A stretch of 64,000 bases of DNA from Incurvaria masculella. Lineage: Eukaryota; Arthropoda; Insecta; Lepidoptera; Incurvariidae. The stretch is from contig OX335655.1 in NCBI GenBank assembly GCA_946894095.1, positions 11,966,001-12,030,000 of the forward strand, read 5' to 3'. Position 1 is the first letter of the stretch; each line of letters opens with the position of its first letter. The notes beneath the pieces were generated by a model. That model saw only the letters and a list, made by a program, of their open reading frames with translations. It was not told where the DNA came from and did no database searches. The position numbers and the translations under genes were made by a program. Shown here piece after piece: positions 1 to 9,589 of the stretch.

Positions 1-75
1 GTATTGGGCTAATATAACGGTAGTTGTGTGGTATTAGCCATCCATGTCAGGTCGCAGAAAAAAAATATATATAAA
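1..75 (+). repeat. 3' end of a SINE (body-sharing family), cut by window edge
   Basis: The sequence reads as the tail of the SINE family seen intact elsewhere: the GGGCTAAT block, then GGTATTAGCCATCC, then an A-rich end. The head and most of the body lie left of the window, so the head type cannot be told. Confidence 0.8.
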
Positions 76-722
76 AATACTGGTTAAGTGTGAATGTGTT
101 AACGTGCAGAGGGTCCCGTCACTGCTGGATATGCAAGAAATTCGTCCTCGCCAGATGATTATTTTACAATTTCATACAAAACTAGGGCTCCAGAAATCTA
201 GCTTTTTCCCAAAAAGTGAATGAATTAATGAATAAATTCTTTATTGTGCAATAGAAAACAAATACAATTATAAGAACAATTCGAACCAACAATATTGCAC
301 AAAGGCGGACTTATCACTAGGAGTGATTTCTTCCAGTCAACCTATGGGGTGATGAGGAGAGACAATCTAAAATATCTGTAGGTAGGTACACAATAGCAAT
401 TTGAAAGGAAAAATAATAAAGCAAATAAAATAAAATAAAAACATATGCATACAGTATGAACATGCATAAACCATAATTTACATAACAATACAAACATACT
501 TTGAATTATATAAACTAATATATATAATACAATACACTAACATATATATTGTATGTCCACAATTTAGGACCAAATTAGTTGGTTTTGGTGCATAACTACA
601 TACGTGTAACGATATATTTTACTGAATTTTCGACCAAACTTTAAAGAAAACAATTTGAGATAAAATCCGTTTGACCGACGGACATCCGTTTTTCGCTTTT
701 GCGATGGGACCCTAAAAATGTG
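76..722 (+). repeat. Dispersed repeat, interrupted by a LINE tail at about 219-569
   Basis: Positions 90-218 and 571-722 align with the sequence flanking the element at 41.3-42.2 kb (shared blocks such as CACTGCTGGA and ACAACTACAT/ATAACTACAT). The break at 219 is filled by a LINE 3' end. This copy lacks the 642-bp element present in the 41-kb paralogue, so it acts as its empty site. Family unassigned. Confidence 0.55.
219..569 (-). mobile_element. LINE 3'-end fragment, antisense
   Basis: On the - strand the sequence ends in a polyadenylation-type AATAAAG signal followed by short ATTCA-type repeats, as lepidopteran LINE tails do. The start is placed where homology to the 41-kb paralogue breaks. 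No coding motif is visible. The left edge is firm and the right edge approximate. Confidence 0.45.
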
Positions 723-1085
723 TATACGTCGAACAGAACTTGACTATTTTGTGTAGGAAGATAGTATAAATCTTAGAGTCAATTATGAACCAAGAAATCG
801 CTCGGACGGGGTCATCGAGTCTAGAGACTCGATGTTTCCTTCTTCTTTCGTCACATATAAATAGCAGCGCAAAAGGACAATGGCTAGAAAGGCAATCACA
901 TTTTGTATAATTATTGCAGTCTTCCTCGTCCAATGGATTTCTCAATCAAAATTGCAGCGTATAGAATCTTGATGTACGGGTGTGTTGTAATTTACAGACT
1001 ATTAAATGAGTAAATTTATAATTCCGGTTTTTGATCTGGTATAGGTGGACAAGGTTATTGTGAACATTGATAATGTAAACATCGT
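723..1085. other. No recognisable feature
   Basis: AT-rich sequence with short chance frames on both strands; none shows a family motif or splice context. Confidence 0.4.
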
Positions 1086-1506
1086 TACTCTGACGATCGA
1101 TATGCCATTAATGAAAATCGTAGAATAGACCAGATCAACAACCTCACTACGTGAGCATGACAGCATATGACACTGATTGACAGAGACGAAGGCACTAAAC
1201 AAAATGATGTCCAGGCGGTGCAGGTTTTGGGATTTCTCTGCCGTGGAGAAGTATAAATCACTGAATAAATATTGCTGTATTCAAAGAAGGCTGTTATTCT
1301 GATCGATCGGTATATCGTTAAGGAAACAAAGAAAGAAATGCGTATAATAGACTGGACCAACCAGCTCACCATGTGATTGACAGCTTATGACACCGATCGA
1401 AAGAGATGAAACGCACAAGTTCTACAGGCGGCGCAGGTTTTGGCATTTCTCTGCCGTGGAGAACTATAAATCACCGTATAAGCAATGCTGTATTCAAAGA
1501 AGGCTA
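1086..1506. repeat. Imperfect tandem duplication, two units of about 210 bp
   Basis: Unit 1 (1086-1294) and unit 2 (1295-1506) align along their whole length, sharing blocks such as TTTCTCTGCCGTGGAGAA and TGTATTCAAAGAAGGCT, with many substitutions and small indels. The open frames in it differ between units, so coding is unlikely. Confidence 0.75.
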
Positions 1507-2151
1507 TCTCTTCGTACATTATGCATGTAAGGAACTAGGCATGGACATACATAATAACGGGCATTTAGCATAGTATTAGCATGATTAGAGTGGTTATTCT
1601 TTGATTAATTAACCCATTTACATACCACTTGCCCTAAACGTTCAATTAGTCATTTATGATTTCTTATATTATTCAATGAAACAAAAGACACATTTTTCAT
1701 AGACAGCAACAAATGAGGGTTCATCTGCGTGAATAATTTAAGCAAACATTGTTTCTTCGGAAGACCCTCGTACCATTGACACCTTACATTACTACGTCTA
1801 CCTTAATATATCACTGGCTCATACTTATTATTTTCCATTCTTTAGTAAAAGAAAATGAATTAAATCACAGCACACACTAATTTAATAAATGAACACGAAT
1901 ACATTAGAAATATAAAATAAAGCTATAGATATTGCGGCCAACTCATTTTCTGAATTTTAGGTTCGTTGTTTGTTTTTTGGTAATAGACATTAGACGTTTT
2001 ATAAACCTTAAATATAGCTATAAAATAAGCACCATTTAGCATTTCGAATTGATTTTACAAGAACACCAATCAACCTGAAATTTTGAAAAGATATGGCCGC
2101 AATATCTATGGCTATACTTTTTTTTTTGTGCGATACATGGCTTAATAATAA
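1507..2151. other. No recognisable feature
   Basis: AT-rich unique-looking sequence without convincing coding potential. A short poly-T run lies just before the LINE remnant at 2152. Confidence 0.4.
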
Positions 2152-2546
2152 TAATCACTCTCTACTGGGACCGACCCATTATCACGGACAGGACTATAAT
2201 TGCAAATAGACCTGATATCGTAATAATGGATCGGGAATCGAGAAGCGCGACTCTCGTCGATATCGCCGTACCACATGACGGTAATCTCATCTCCAAAGAA
2301 GCAGAAAAAATGCTGAAATATCTAGACCTGCAACACGAGATTACCAAAATGTGGCCGGTCGATTCGACAATCGTCGTGCCCATAGTCGTTTCGGCACATG
2401 GGCTAATCGCAAAAAGCCTCAGCCAACACCTTGAGAGGCTCGGTTTGAATAATAGCTGGATCAAGGGTCTGGCTCAGAAGGCGGTCCTACTCGACACTGC
2501 ACGCATCGTCCGAAGGTTTCTTTCTTTGGGACCCAACCACCGATAG
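2152..2546 (+). pseudogene. LINE ORF2 C-terminal remnant
   Basis: The frame is open from about 2164 and reaches a stop at 2546. It begins with LYWDRPIITDRT, then NRPDIVI, LVDIAVPHDGN, KYLDLQHEITKMW, VDSTIVVPIVVSA, and ends ARIVRRFLSL. This C-terminal module is widespread downstream of reverse transcriptase in arthropod non-LTR elements. The RPD and later D residues resemble a PD-(D/E)XK nuclease arrangement (inference). The reverse transcriptase is missing, so the copy is 5'-truncated and dead. The clade cannot be set from this fragment. Confidence 0.65.
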
Positions 2547-3084
2547 CTTGGTTTTTTTTCCCGCTGCTGGTGGACCCTCCGTTTTATTTAGTTATTTTTA
2601 TATATTTTCTACAAAAATGTATGTAAAAATATTTTTTAAAATGTGTCAATAAAGTAATATTATAATAATAATATTTTTTTAAAAATTATAGTGCCTCCAA
2701 GTCTATATCCTTTTAGGTGTGATGTTTATAAGAATATTTGTATGAATGTCCGAAACTCCATTCAAGTTTACGAACTAGAAATCAATCAAATGCCTTTTAA
2801 AAAAATAAAACACTAAAATTGTATTCCCCGCAGCGAGCCCGCACATTAGTTCTCGGGCCTTCCATCACATGACTGCAATTAGCTCATCCAATTAAGATTC
2901 ATCGCTTAAGTGTCTTGTTGTTAAGGATTATCGTTGTTTACATTTTCGGGAGTTCAGCGACAGCGTAATCCGTTTGAACCTCAGCTCTCTTTATAAGTTT
3001 GAACGCAATGATCTCTTTGCATGCTCAGAGATGGCTGGTATATCTCCCACTGTTGTTGCTGTACAACAAAAACGGGTGCACAAC
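2547..3084. other. No recognisable feature (AT-rich)
   Basis: Very AT-rich stretch after the LINE remnant, probably its 3' UTR up to about 2690, followed by sequence with no match to other parts of the window. The last 8 bases, TGCACAAC (3077-3084), are the target-site duplication of the next element. Confidence 0.4.
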
Positions 3085-3206
3085 GAGTCGTATTCACTAC
3101 GTATAATATTCACAACGTATAATAGTATTTTTTTCCAAAAAATTAAAACCATGCATATCGTATAATATTCACAACGTATAATGTTATACGTTGTGCATGA
3201 GTTTAA

Positions 3207-3691
3207 AAATAATAGTTTAAAAAAACTAAAAAAACACGCTTTTATAGCTAACCGAACTAAAAAATAGAAAATAATTTTTAATTTTAAAGAGTTTATATTA
3301 CAGTAGTAGAAGATCGAACAATCAATCAGAATTTATCACCTCAAGATAAAATTATAATAAAGTTTCAGTTATTAACAAAATAATTCAATTCAGAGTAAAA
3401 AGCGTGGGGTGCTTGATAAAGTAAATGTAACAATCATTCTATTTGCAACTGTCGATCAGAGGAGAGTTATGAAAAGTAGTAAAATGCACCCCACGCTTTT
3501 TACTCTGAATTGAATTATTTTGTTAATAACTGAAACTTTATTATAATTTTATCTTGAGGTGATAAATTCTGATTGATTGTTCGATCTTCTACTACTGTAA
3601 TATAAACTCTTTAAAATTAAAAATTATTTTCTATTTTTTAGTTCGGTTAGCTATAAAAGCGTGTTTTTTTAGTTTTTTTAAACTATTATTT
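3207..3691. repeat. Perfect 206-bp inverted repeat with 73-nt loop
   Basis: The left arm 3207-3412 and right arm 3486-3691 are exact reverse complements by my base-by-base reading; the spacer is 3413-3485. Each arm contains the CACGCTTTTATAGCTAACC terminus seen at the left side of the surrounding insertion. A transcript would fold into a 206-bp duplex. The lack of any mismatch implies recent formation or gene conversion between arms. It could be a foldback element or the inverted-duplicated end of a DNA transposon. Confidence 0.9.
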
Positions 3692-3945
3692 ATTTTTCAT
3701 TTTTTAGTTCGATTTTTCGAATTCATATGCATTATTTGTACTCCAATCAATAAGACTTTATAATTACAAATTTTTTGATCGTATTAAATTCCTTCCTTAT
3801 CGACTGTAATTTCAAAGCATTGGTGTTTACCAAATTTTGTCCCGTAAAATAAATAGATTAAAAATTTATGTTCGGTTGTACAATCTCTTTATTAGATAGG
3901 TAGGAACTAATGTTAATAAATTACATATTTAATTTAGACTTAAAG
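3692..3945. other. Spacer and 3' UTR of the LINE remnant
   Basis: AT-rich sequence. Its distal part reads, on the - strand, as the 3' untranslated tail of the LINE at 3946-5442, with an AATAAAG signal near 3890. Confidence 0.4.
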
Positions 3946-5442
3946 ATAAAAAACTTCTTCTAAAAGAGCCGGAGCTTCAGCTGTACCTAGAATACTGGCG
4001 GTGTTGCCTCTTTGGATTTCGAGGCTTATTCGCCGGACAAAATGGGCCCCGGACCTGGGATCACCAGAACTTTCATTTAAAAGTTTGCAAAAGTTATCGC
4101 TTCTGGTGACCATGAACCGAGTGTCTCGGCGGCGAAAGCTAAAAACTCAAAAGAACTCGCCACGCAGCTGTATTTTTGATGTTTATTTGCTGCTGCCCTC
4201 TCAGCTGCCGCTCCGGCCGCGCGAGAAGTGGCCTGAATGTAGGACGGCGCCAGAGTATCCACACAGGTGGCGTCCCATATTAATGCCTTTCCACTTGCCC
4301 ACGGCACTAAGGTCACCCCGTCCGGGCGTTTACCATCCGAGCGACTGATTCCTGGGGGCTCGGTGATGCTGGGGTAGTTTGCTGTCACCAGTGCTCTTTT
4401 TATAATGTTATTTATATTGTAATGGCGGGATAAATGACCAGCGCTCCTTTGGCATGATAAACCGTGGTGGCCCCATTCGGTAACGTTGGTACCACAGGCG
4501 CACGTATGAGGATGGCACAATCTAGCACCGACTCGAAGGCCTATTGAAATTCTGAGAGTGTTACTGTCAAGCAGAGTGCCTAGGCTTGGTGATGGATAGG
4601 CCCCCCGCCCCGGATTCGGCGACTGATGATGCTAGAATGCGAGCTTTGTCAATGTCAGCACTATTCATCAAGAGGGAAGAGTGTATAGATTTTATAATCG
4701 GCAAATCCCAGGCTTTTTGGAGTTTAAGACGGATTGGAATAGGTTCTTCTGGGCACCTGGATTTCCAACCTTCGATAGCCCTGTTCAAGCAGTCCACCTC
4801 GAAATCACAGCCAAGTGATGGTGAAAGAATACTACCCACGAGTGGTAAACTGCTGTGGACGGAACTCAAAAATGCTGGAAGTGCAACATCTTTTGTGCAT
4901 CGTATGCCAACTCCGCCGAAGCCTATGGGAAGAGAGGCTTGTATCCAAGCATTTCCTTCTAATTGAATGTTCGTTATTTGGGATAGGCCTTTTTTGACAA
5001 TAGCATCTATTTTAGTTAGTGCTTCTGTATTGCGCCATAAAGGGCAACAGCGCATAAAGTATGTGAATCGTGGGATACCAAAACAAAATTTAAGGAGATG
5101 TAAGCCGACATGAGGTTGGATAGCACGAAGGCGATTTGTGAATATCTCCAACATATTGGTTTTATTTTCTAAAAGCGTTGTTGTGGATTGTTCCGTCAAC
5201 GGGGCGCCCAGGAAGAATCTGTTCTCTTCAGTTAGAGTTTTGATTCCCGGTGTAATTTTTTCCAAAAGGCTTTTGATTTCTGTTGTCCTATCGGCGGTTA
5301 ATTTCGAGAATATTGCTTCGCATTTTGTAGGGTTCAGCTCTGCATAAAGAATGAACAAGGTGAGAACGCAATTATCCTGAAAACATTTTTGCCTCCGTTG
5401 TACTGTACCAAGTATGGAGTGTACAGAGTCTCTACACTCCAT
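3946..5442 (-). pseudogene. 5'-truncated LINE, C-terminal half of ORF2, frameshifted
   Basis: Two open blocks (5442-4567 and 4520-4077) and a third frame to about 3950 can be followed on the - strand. The first starts after the RT catalytic box (LNPTKCEAIFSKL) and contains LPIGFGGVGIRC. The second has a CxC...GHHGLSC...H metal-binding-type cluster, then GKRPDGVTL and WDATCVDTLA. The third carries SGDPRSGAHFVRRI and RGNTASILGT, a typical C-terminus. Frame breaks lie near 4540 and 4080. The RPD...WD arrangement resembles a restriction-type nuclease core (inference). Clade not assigned. Confidence 0.75.
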
Positions 5443-5550
5443 AGTACCAAGTGCCCGAGCGAAAGAGTAAGTCCGAAAGTGCGGGCATGCGCAGATCTCG
5501 CGCTAGCTCTGTCTCTTTTACTCCACTACAGAGGATCTATAAAATAATTT

Positions 5551-6310
5551 ATTAATCCTGGCGGTCCTAATAAGGATAATGGGAAACTGTTATGAAATTA
5601 TTGCATTGTCATCGGTCCTTGATACGTTTTTTTTTATGTGACTTGACATGGATGGCTAATACCACACCCTCTGTCATGGTATTAGCCCAACACACCACAT
5701 GGGAACTAGGTGCCATGCCAGGACCTTCCTTATATTGCTCGGCTACATTGAACTGGATGGAAAACACGGACAATTTTAATTGCCGCTTCGACCATCGTTC
5801 ATTCAATGCGATGGTACCAACCCGGGCGGGATTAACCCTACCACTTAGTAAGTAAGGAAGGGGACCTACAGTTTAACGTGGAATCCGAACCACGGCCAGC
5901 CTCTCTCAACGGTCTAATGGTCACCCATCCAAGACCAGACCGGACCCAGCGTTGCTTAACTTCGGAGAGCGATCGCCGAAGTGTCGCGCCACTGGGCCAC
6001 TGAGGCTGAGAATGCAAAGTTTCAAATTAATCAGACTTCTGGAAACTGGTGAAAATTAATCTCAAAGATTCCATTACATACATAGATACATGCAACCCAA
6101 GCTAATAAAAGCGTGTTAATGATTAATCCTGGCGGTCCTAATAAGGATAATGGGAAACTGTTATGAAATTATTGCATTGTCATCGGTCCTTGATACGTAT
6201 GCAAAGTTTCAAATTAATCAGACTTCTGGAAACTGGTGAAAATTAAGTTCAAAGATTCCGTTACATAGATACATACATAGATACAACCCAAGCTAATAAA
6301 AGCGTGTTAA
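5551..6310. repeat. Tandem pair of about 190-bp repeats, first unit interrupted by a SINE
   Basis: The unit starts ATTAATCCTGGCGGTCC and ends AGCTAATAAAAGCGTGTTAA. Unit 1 is 5551-6117 with a SINE inside; unit 2 is 6122-6310 and uninterrupted. The units agree except for a few substitutions, so unit 2 serves as the empty site that fixes the SINE ends. The end of the unit coincides with the end of the nested insertion. Confidence 0.8.
5628..6011 (-). mobile_element. SINE with 5S-rRNA-like head
   Basis: The T-run at the left is the A-tail on the - strand. At 5919-6002 the - strand reads AAGTTAAGCAACG and CTTGGATGGGTGACC, the internal control region of 5S rRNA, preceded by GGCCCAGTGGCGCGAC. The body (GGTTCGGATTCCACG, GGTACCATCGCATT, GGTCCTGGCATGGCACC) is shared with tRNA-headed copies. 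The edges are set by comparison with the SINE-free tandem unit at 6122-6310. Confidence 0.85.
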
Positions 6311-6838
6311 AAATAAAATAAACTCTTTGCATCATGCAGAACGTATAATAGTCACAACGTATAATATTCCTAACATGAATTCACAAAAAAAGAAACCCAT
6401 GCAGAACGTATAATATGCCAAGAAGCACTGCATAAAGCGCCCTAACAACGATACATTTAAGGCTGAAATTGCTACGAATGGATATCTGTTGAAGAGTAAC
6501 AATTTGCTACAACGCTAATTGAGACGGTCGAAAAGTCGCGTGCGAGTATAATCTTTAATCTTATATCGATAAGGGCGCTTATCGTATGAAATAATTTAGG
6601 ATTATATGATATGCATGGTTTTCTTTTTTTGTTAAATAAAGATCATAACATTATACGTTGTGACTATTATACGTTATGCATGGAGAAATAAGTAATTTAA
6701 TTTTTTGGACTTCTTCATGCACTACGTATAAGATTATACGATCTGCCGATTATACGTTGTGCATGGTTTTAAAATTTTGTTAAAATATGACATTATACGA
6801 TCTGCATATTATACGTTATGCCGTTCCCCCTGCACAAC

Positions 6839-7689
6839 TTCTTTTTTTTAAATATGTAAATCTCTGATATCAACCGATGTCACAATTCCAGGTAAGCCAT
6901 CTCTGAAATGATATGAGTAATACTCTTGTTCTTATCACGATCCCTTTCGTATCAGTATTCGGCTTTTTTTGCCTCCGTTTGGTCGATGGACGTCGAAATA
7001 TTCGTGTGCCGCATTATAATTTCAAATTCGCTTTCAAGGCTGGCACGAGAAGACATCTATCTTACTCTGATATAACCTGTTAAGCAAATTTTCGTTCTTC
7101 TTCGCACTGCCGACTAAAGGGTGAAGAGATTTTCAAAAAACTATCGACTCAAAAAATTAAACTGTCCCGGTTGTACAGCGATCAAAATAATTGATATTCA
7201 ATTCCTAAGGAGATTCATGTTGGTGAGTTAATATCATGATATAAGTTGTGATATATGTATTTAATATATTCATGTCTAATCTAATAACTGGGGTGAAAAC
7301 TAAAGGGCGTACTTAAATGGGACCTACAAAGTGGGTTTGAACGTTCAAAATGTGTTTGTCTTATCTTTGGCAATGGCTGGTTTAGGGAATAAAAAAACCT
7401 CTTTCGGAAAAATAAAATGCATTTAGAAATGTGCTATAAGCTATATTGTGGACTAGAAAATTGTGTGAGGCTCTGGGGAATTTCTGTCCATAAACCGGAT
7501 TCAACCCCAGCTGACTACGACACGGATGTTATGTATTTTTCGAAGACTCTAAAACATGAACATTTCTCTTTCCAGCTCGGATTATAACCCTTTTCAAATA
7601 TTTTAATAGCAATTTTTGTAATAATTTGTACACAAAACTAAACTATGTATACCTCTCTATACCAATATACGTATATATTGTACTACGGA
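6839..7689. other. No recognisable feature
   Basis: AT-rich sequence with no convincing frame, repeat or terminal structure. Confidence 0.4.
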
Positions 7690-7848
7690 GAATGGTGTTC
7701 GGAGCTGCAACGCTTATTCTAGAATGGTGTCCGGAGCTGCAACGCTTATTCTAGAATGGTGTTCGGAGCTGCAACGCTTATTCTAGAATGGTGTTCGGAG
7801 CTGCAACGCTTATTCTAGAATGGCGTTCGGAGCTGCAACGCTTATTCT
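7690..7848. repeat. Five-copy 32-bp tandem array
   Basis: The unit begins GAATGGTGTTCGGAGCTGCA and ends in CGCTTATTCTA; the five units differ at one or two positions. The unit resembles the sequence near 26883-26925, so it was probably amplified from a LINE 3'-terminal segment. Confidence 0.9.
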
Positions 7849-8173
7849 TCCGTCTCTTTCTACCCTTGCTCAACCGATATCAAATCAAATCAAATAGTTT
7901 ATTCAGCGCATAACAACAATACACATAAAAACAACAATAAACAAGACATAATAAAAAAGAGAAACTTATAACATAAAAACATGCATTAAGATGTTTAAAA
8001 TGGTTAAATATTCGCAAGTGCTGCGCTAAATAGGTATGCACTCAGCCGGTACGCAGCTCGCGCTGCTAAGCTGGTTTTCAGTACACCCCTTTCAGAATCC
8101 CTTCAAAACAAACACTTAAATTAGGCGCCTATGGACAGGGTACATTAATGACGAGAAGGAGAGAGGATATATA
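7849..8173 (-). repeat. Probable LINE 3' end, antisense, up to the mariner insertion
   Basis: After CCGTCTCTTTC the sequence has a (ATCAA)-type microsatellite at 7867-7888, then TAGTTTATTCAGCG, the arrangement of an antisense LINE tail. No protein motif remains. The family is not assigned. Confidence 0.35.
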
Positions 8174-9444
8174 GGTTGGGGAAAAAGTTTCTTCGCATTT
8201 TTTAAGAAAATTCAAAACATTTTTTAATATGGTTTATTTACATTTAACTAAAGTATGTAGGTACCATTTTGTTCGATAACTTTTTGCCATCTTGCACATG
8301 ATCCCATTGCTATAGAAATATTGGGACTTCTGATCAATATACCGCGACAAGTGGTTTTGGCAGTCCTCTCGTGATGTTAACCTGACACTGCCTAAAGAAT
8401 TCTGAAGAGACCTAAACAGGTGGAAATCTGAAGGTGCAAGGTCAGGACTATACGGCGGATGCATTAACACCTCCCAGCCAAACTCTCTTAGTTTTTGCTG
8501 AGTGGCTAAAGATGTGTGAGGTCTAGCGTTATCATGATGAAAAACCACACCCCTTCTGTTGATTAATTCCGGCCGCTTTCTCTCAACTTCTTGCTTTAAT
8601 CTCATCAGTTGTTCGCAGTAGAGTTCAGAATCGATGGTCCTGCCTGGTGGTAACAGCTCATAATGAATAATGCCCTTCCAATCCCACCACACACACAGCA
8701 TCACCTTGTTGCGAGTTAACCTGGGTTTCGTCACAGTCTGTGAAGCTTGACCGGCCTTTGACCACGACCTTTTTCGCACGTTCTTGTCGTACGTGATCCA
8801 CTTTTCATCACCAGTTATCAGCTTCTTCAAAAATGGTTCGGTTTCATTACGTCGTAATAAAGAATCACAAATGAGTACACGGTTCATTAGGTTTCTTTCA
8901 GTGAGCTCGTGAAGTACCCAAATATCGAGCTTTTTTGTGTACCCAGTTTTTTTCAAATGCGCCAAAACTGTTTTGTGGTCAATTCCTAGTTCTTCAGCTA
9001 CGTCGTAACTACTGATATGCCGATCTTGCTCCACTTTTTCAAAAATGGCATCCATTTTATCCGTAATAGGGCGACCAGAGCGACGTGCATCTTTGACATC
9101 AAAATTTCCGGATTGAAAACGCTTAAACCAAATTTGTGCTACTCTCACAGACACTGCACTAGGTCCATAAACATCGCAAATTTTTTTCGCGGCTTGCGTT
9201 GCATTTTTACCTTTTTTGTAGTAAAATTTTAAAATGTATCGAATTTCTTCATTAGATTCACTCATTTTGACACTACGAAAAACAAATGAGAATCACACAT
9301 TTTCCTAATCTGAATTTGGAATTATGTTCTTTAAAATTTAAACTTTCAATGATACCAAAACCAGCCAGATACAAATAGTATAGCCAAAGAGATTTTATTA
9401 CAAGTTCATACATACTATAATGCGAAAAGACTTTTTCCCCGACC
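8174..9444 (-). mobile_element. Apparently intact mariner transposon
   Basis: Terminal inverted repeats at 8174-8198 (GGTTGGGGAAAAAG...) and 9420-9444 (reverse complement GGTCGGGGAAAAAG...) match at about 22 of 25 positions and enclose one uninterrupted transposase gene. The size, about 1.27 kb, is normal for mariner. TA dinucleotides lie within 1-2 bp of both ends, but the exact TSD is ambiguous by a base. The subfamily needs a database comparison. Confidence 0.9.
8234..9265 (-). CDS. Mariner transposase, 343 aa, DD34D
   Basis: Cut-and-paste transposase acting on the flanking inverted repeats. The N-terminal helix-turn-helix region (about residues 1-110) is followed by a WVLHEL motif (residues 116-121, usually WVPHEL) and the catalytic domain. 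Catalytic aspartates are visible: D153 in TGDEKW, D245 in HHDNARPH, and D280 in YSPDLAPSD, with exactly 34 residues between the last two. Length is as expected for the family and there is no frameshift or internal stop, so the copy could be active. The start is the ATG 5' of SESNEEIRYILKFY. Expression and activity cannot be judged from sequence. Confidence 0.95.
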   Translation of the reverse strand: MSESNEEIRYILKFYYKKGKNATQAAKKICDVYGPSAVSVRVAQIWFKRFQSGNFDVKDARRSGRPITDKMDAIFEKVEQDRHISSYDVAEELGIDHKTVLAHLKKTGYTKKLDIWVLHELTERNLMNRVLICDSLLRRNETEPFLKKLITGDEKWITYDKNVRKRSWSKAGQASQTVTKPRLTRNKVMLCVWWDWKGIIHYELLPPGRTIDSELYCEQLMRLKQEVERKRPELINRRGVVFHHDNARPHTSLATQQKLREFGWEVLMHPPYSPDLAPSDFHLFRSLQNSLGSVRLTSREDCQNHLSRYIDQKSQYFYSNGIMCKMAKSYRTKWYLHTLVKCK

Positions 9445-9589
9445 TTATGAGAGTGAAAAAGAAAAAAAGAAAAAAAAAGAAAAAAGAAAAATCGGTACCT
9501 ACGTGTGTGATGTATGTATGTGTAGTGTATGTTTGTGTGAGAGGATATGAGAGGGTGTATATGACTGCGTGCGATCGAAGGTGTGGGGC
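9445..9589. other. A/G-rich and GT-rich low complexity
   Basis: Purine-rich run (AAAAGAAAAAAAAG type) followed by GTGTGTATG-rich sequence. No gene. Confidence 0.6.

Larger units (their letters stand above)
3203..6315. mobile_element. Nested 3.1-kb insertion with possible 9-bp TSD and short TIRs
   Basis: TTAAAAATA occurs at both junctions (3203-3211, 6307-6315) and once in the uninterrupted 41-kb copy, so it may be a TSD. Near the left end CACGCTTTTATAGCT (from 3235) matches in inverse the right end AGCTAATAAAAGCGTG (to 6306). The insert holds the long palindrome, a LINE remnant and a tandem repeat. It may be one composite element or several successive insertions. Confidence 0.45.
3085..6830 (+). 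mobile_element. Nonautonomous DNA element with 8-bp TSD, copy 1, split by a nested insertion
   Basis: The pieces 3085-3211 and about 6307-6830 together equal the uninterrupted copy at 41292-41933. The outer ends are flanked by identical TGCACAAC (3077-3084 and 6831-6838). Both pieces carry many copies of the 9-mer ACGTATAAT, forward in the left half and reverse-complemented in the right half, probably subterminal transposase-binding repeats. An 8-bp TSD fits hAT, P or Merlin-like elements; no transposase is encoded. Confidence 0.8.

Noticed and set aside
4001..4348. + strand frames opposite the LINE remnant (also 4586-4966, 5138-5347)
   Set aside because: Shadows of the - strand LINE ORF.
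5592..5855. Recurrent + strand frame reading MANTTPSVMVLAQHTT-like sequence (also 47133, 55932)
   Set aside because: It is translation of the SINE body in antisense; SINEs are noncoding.
5919..6002. A genuine 5S rRNA gene
   Set aside because: Only the internal control region is 5S-like; it is fused to a SINE body, repeated at several sites, and the 5S ends are missing.
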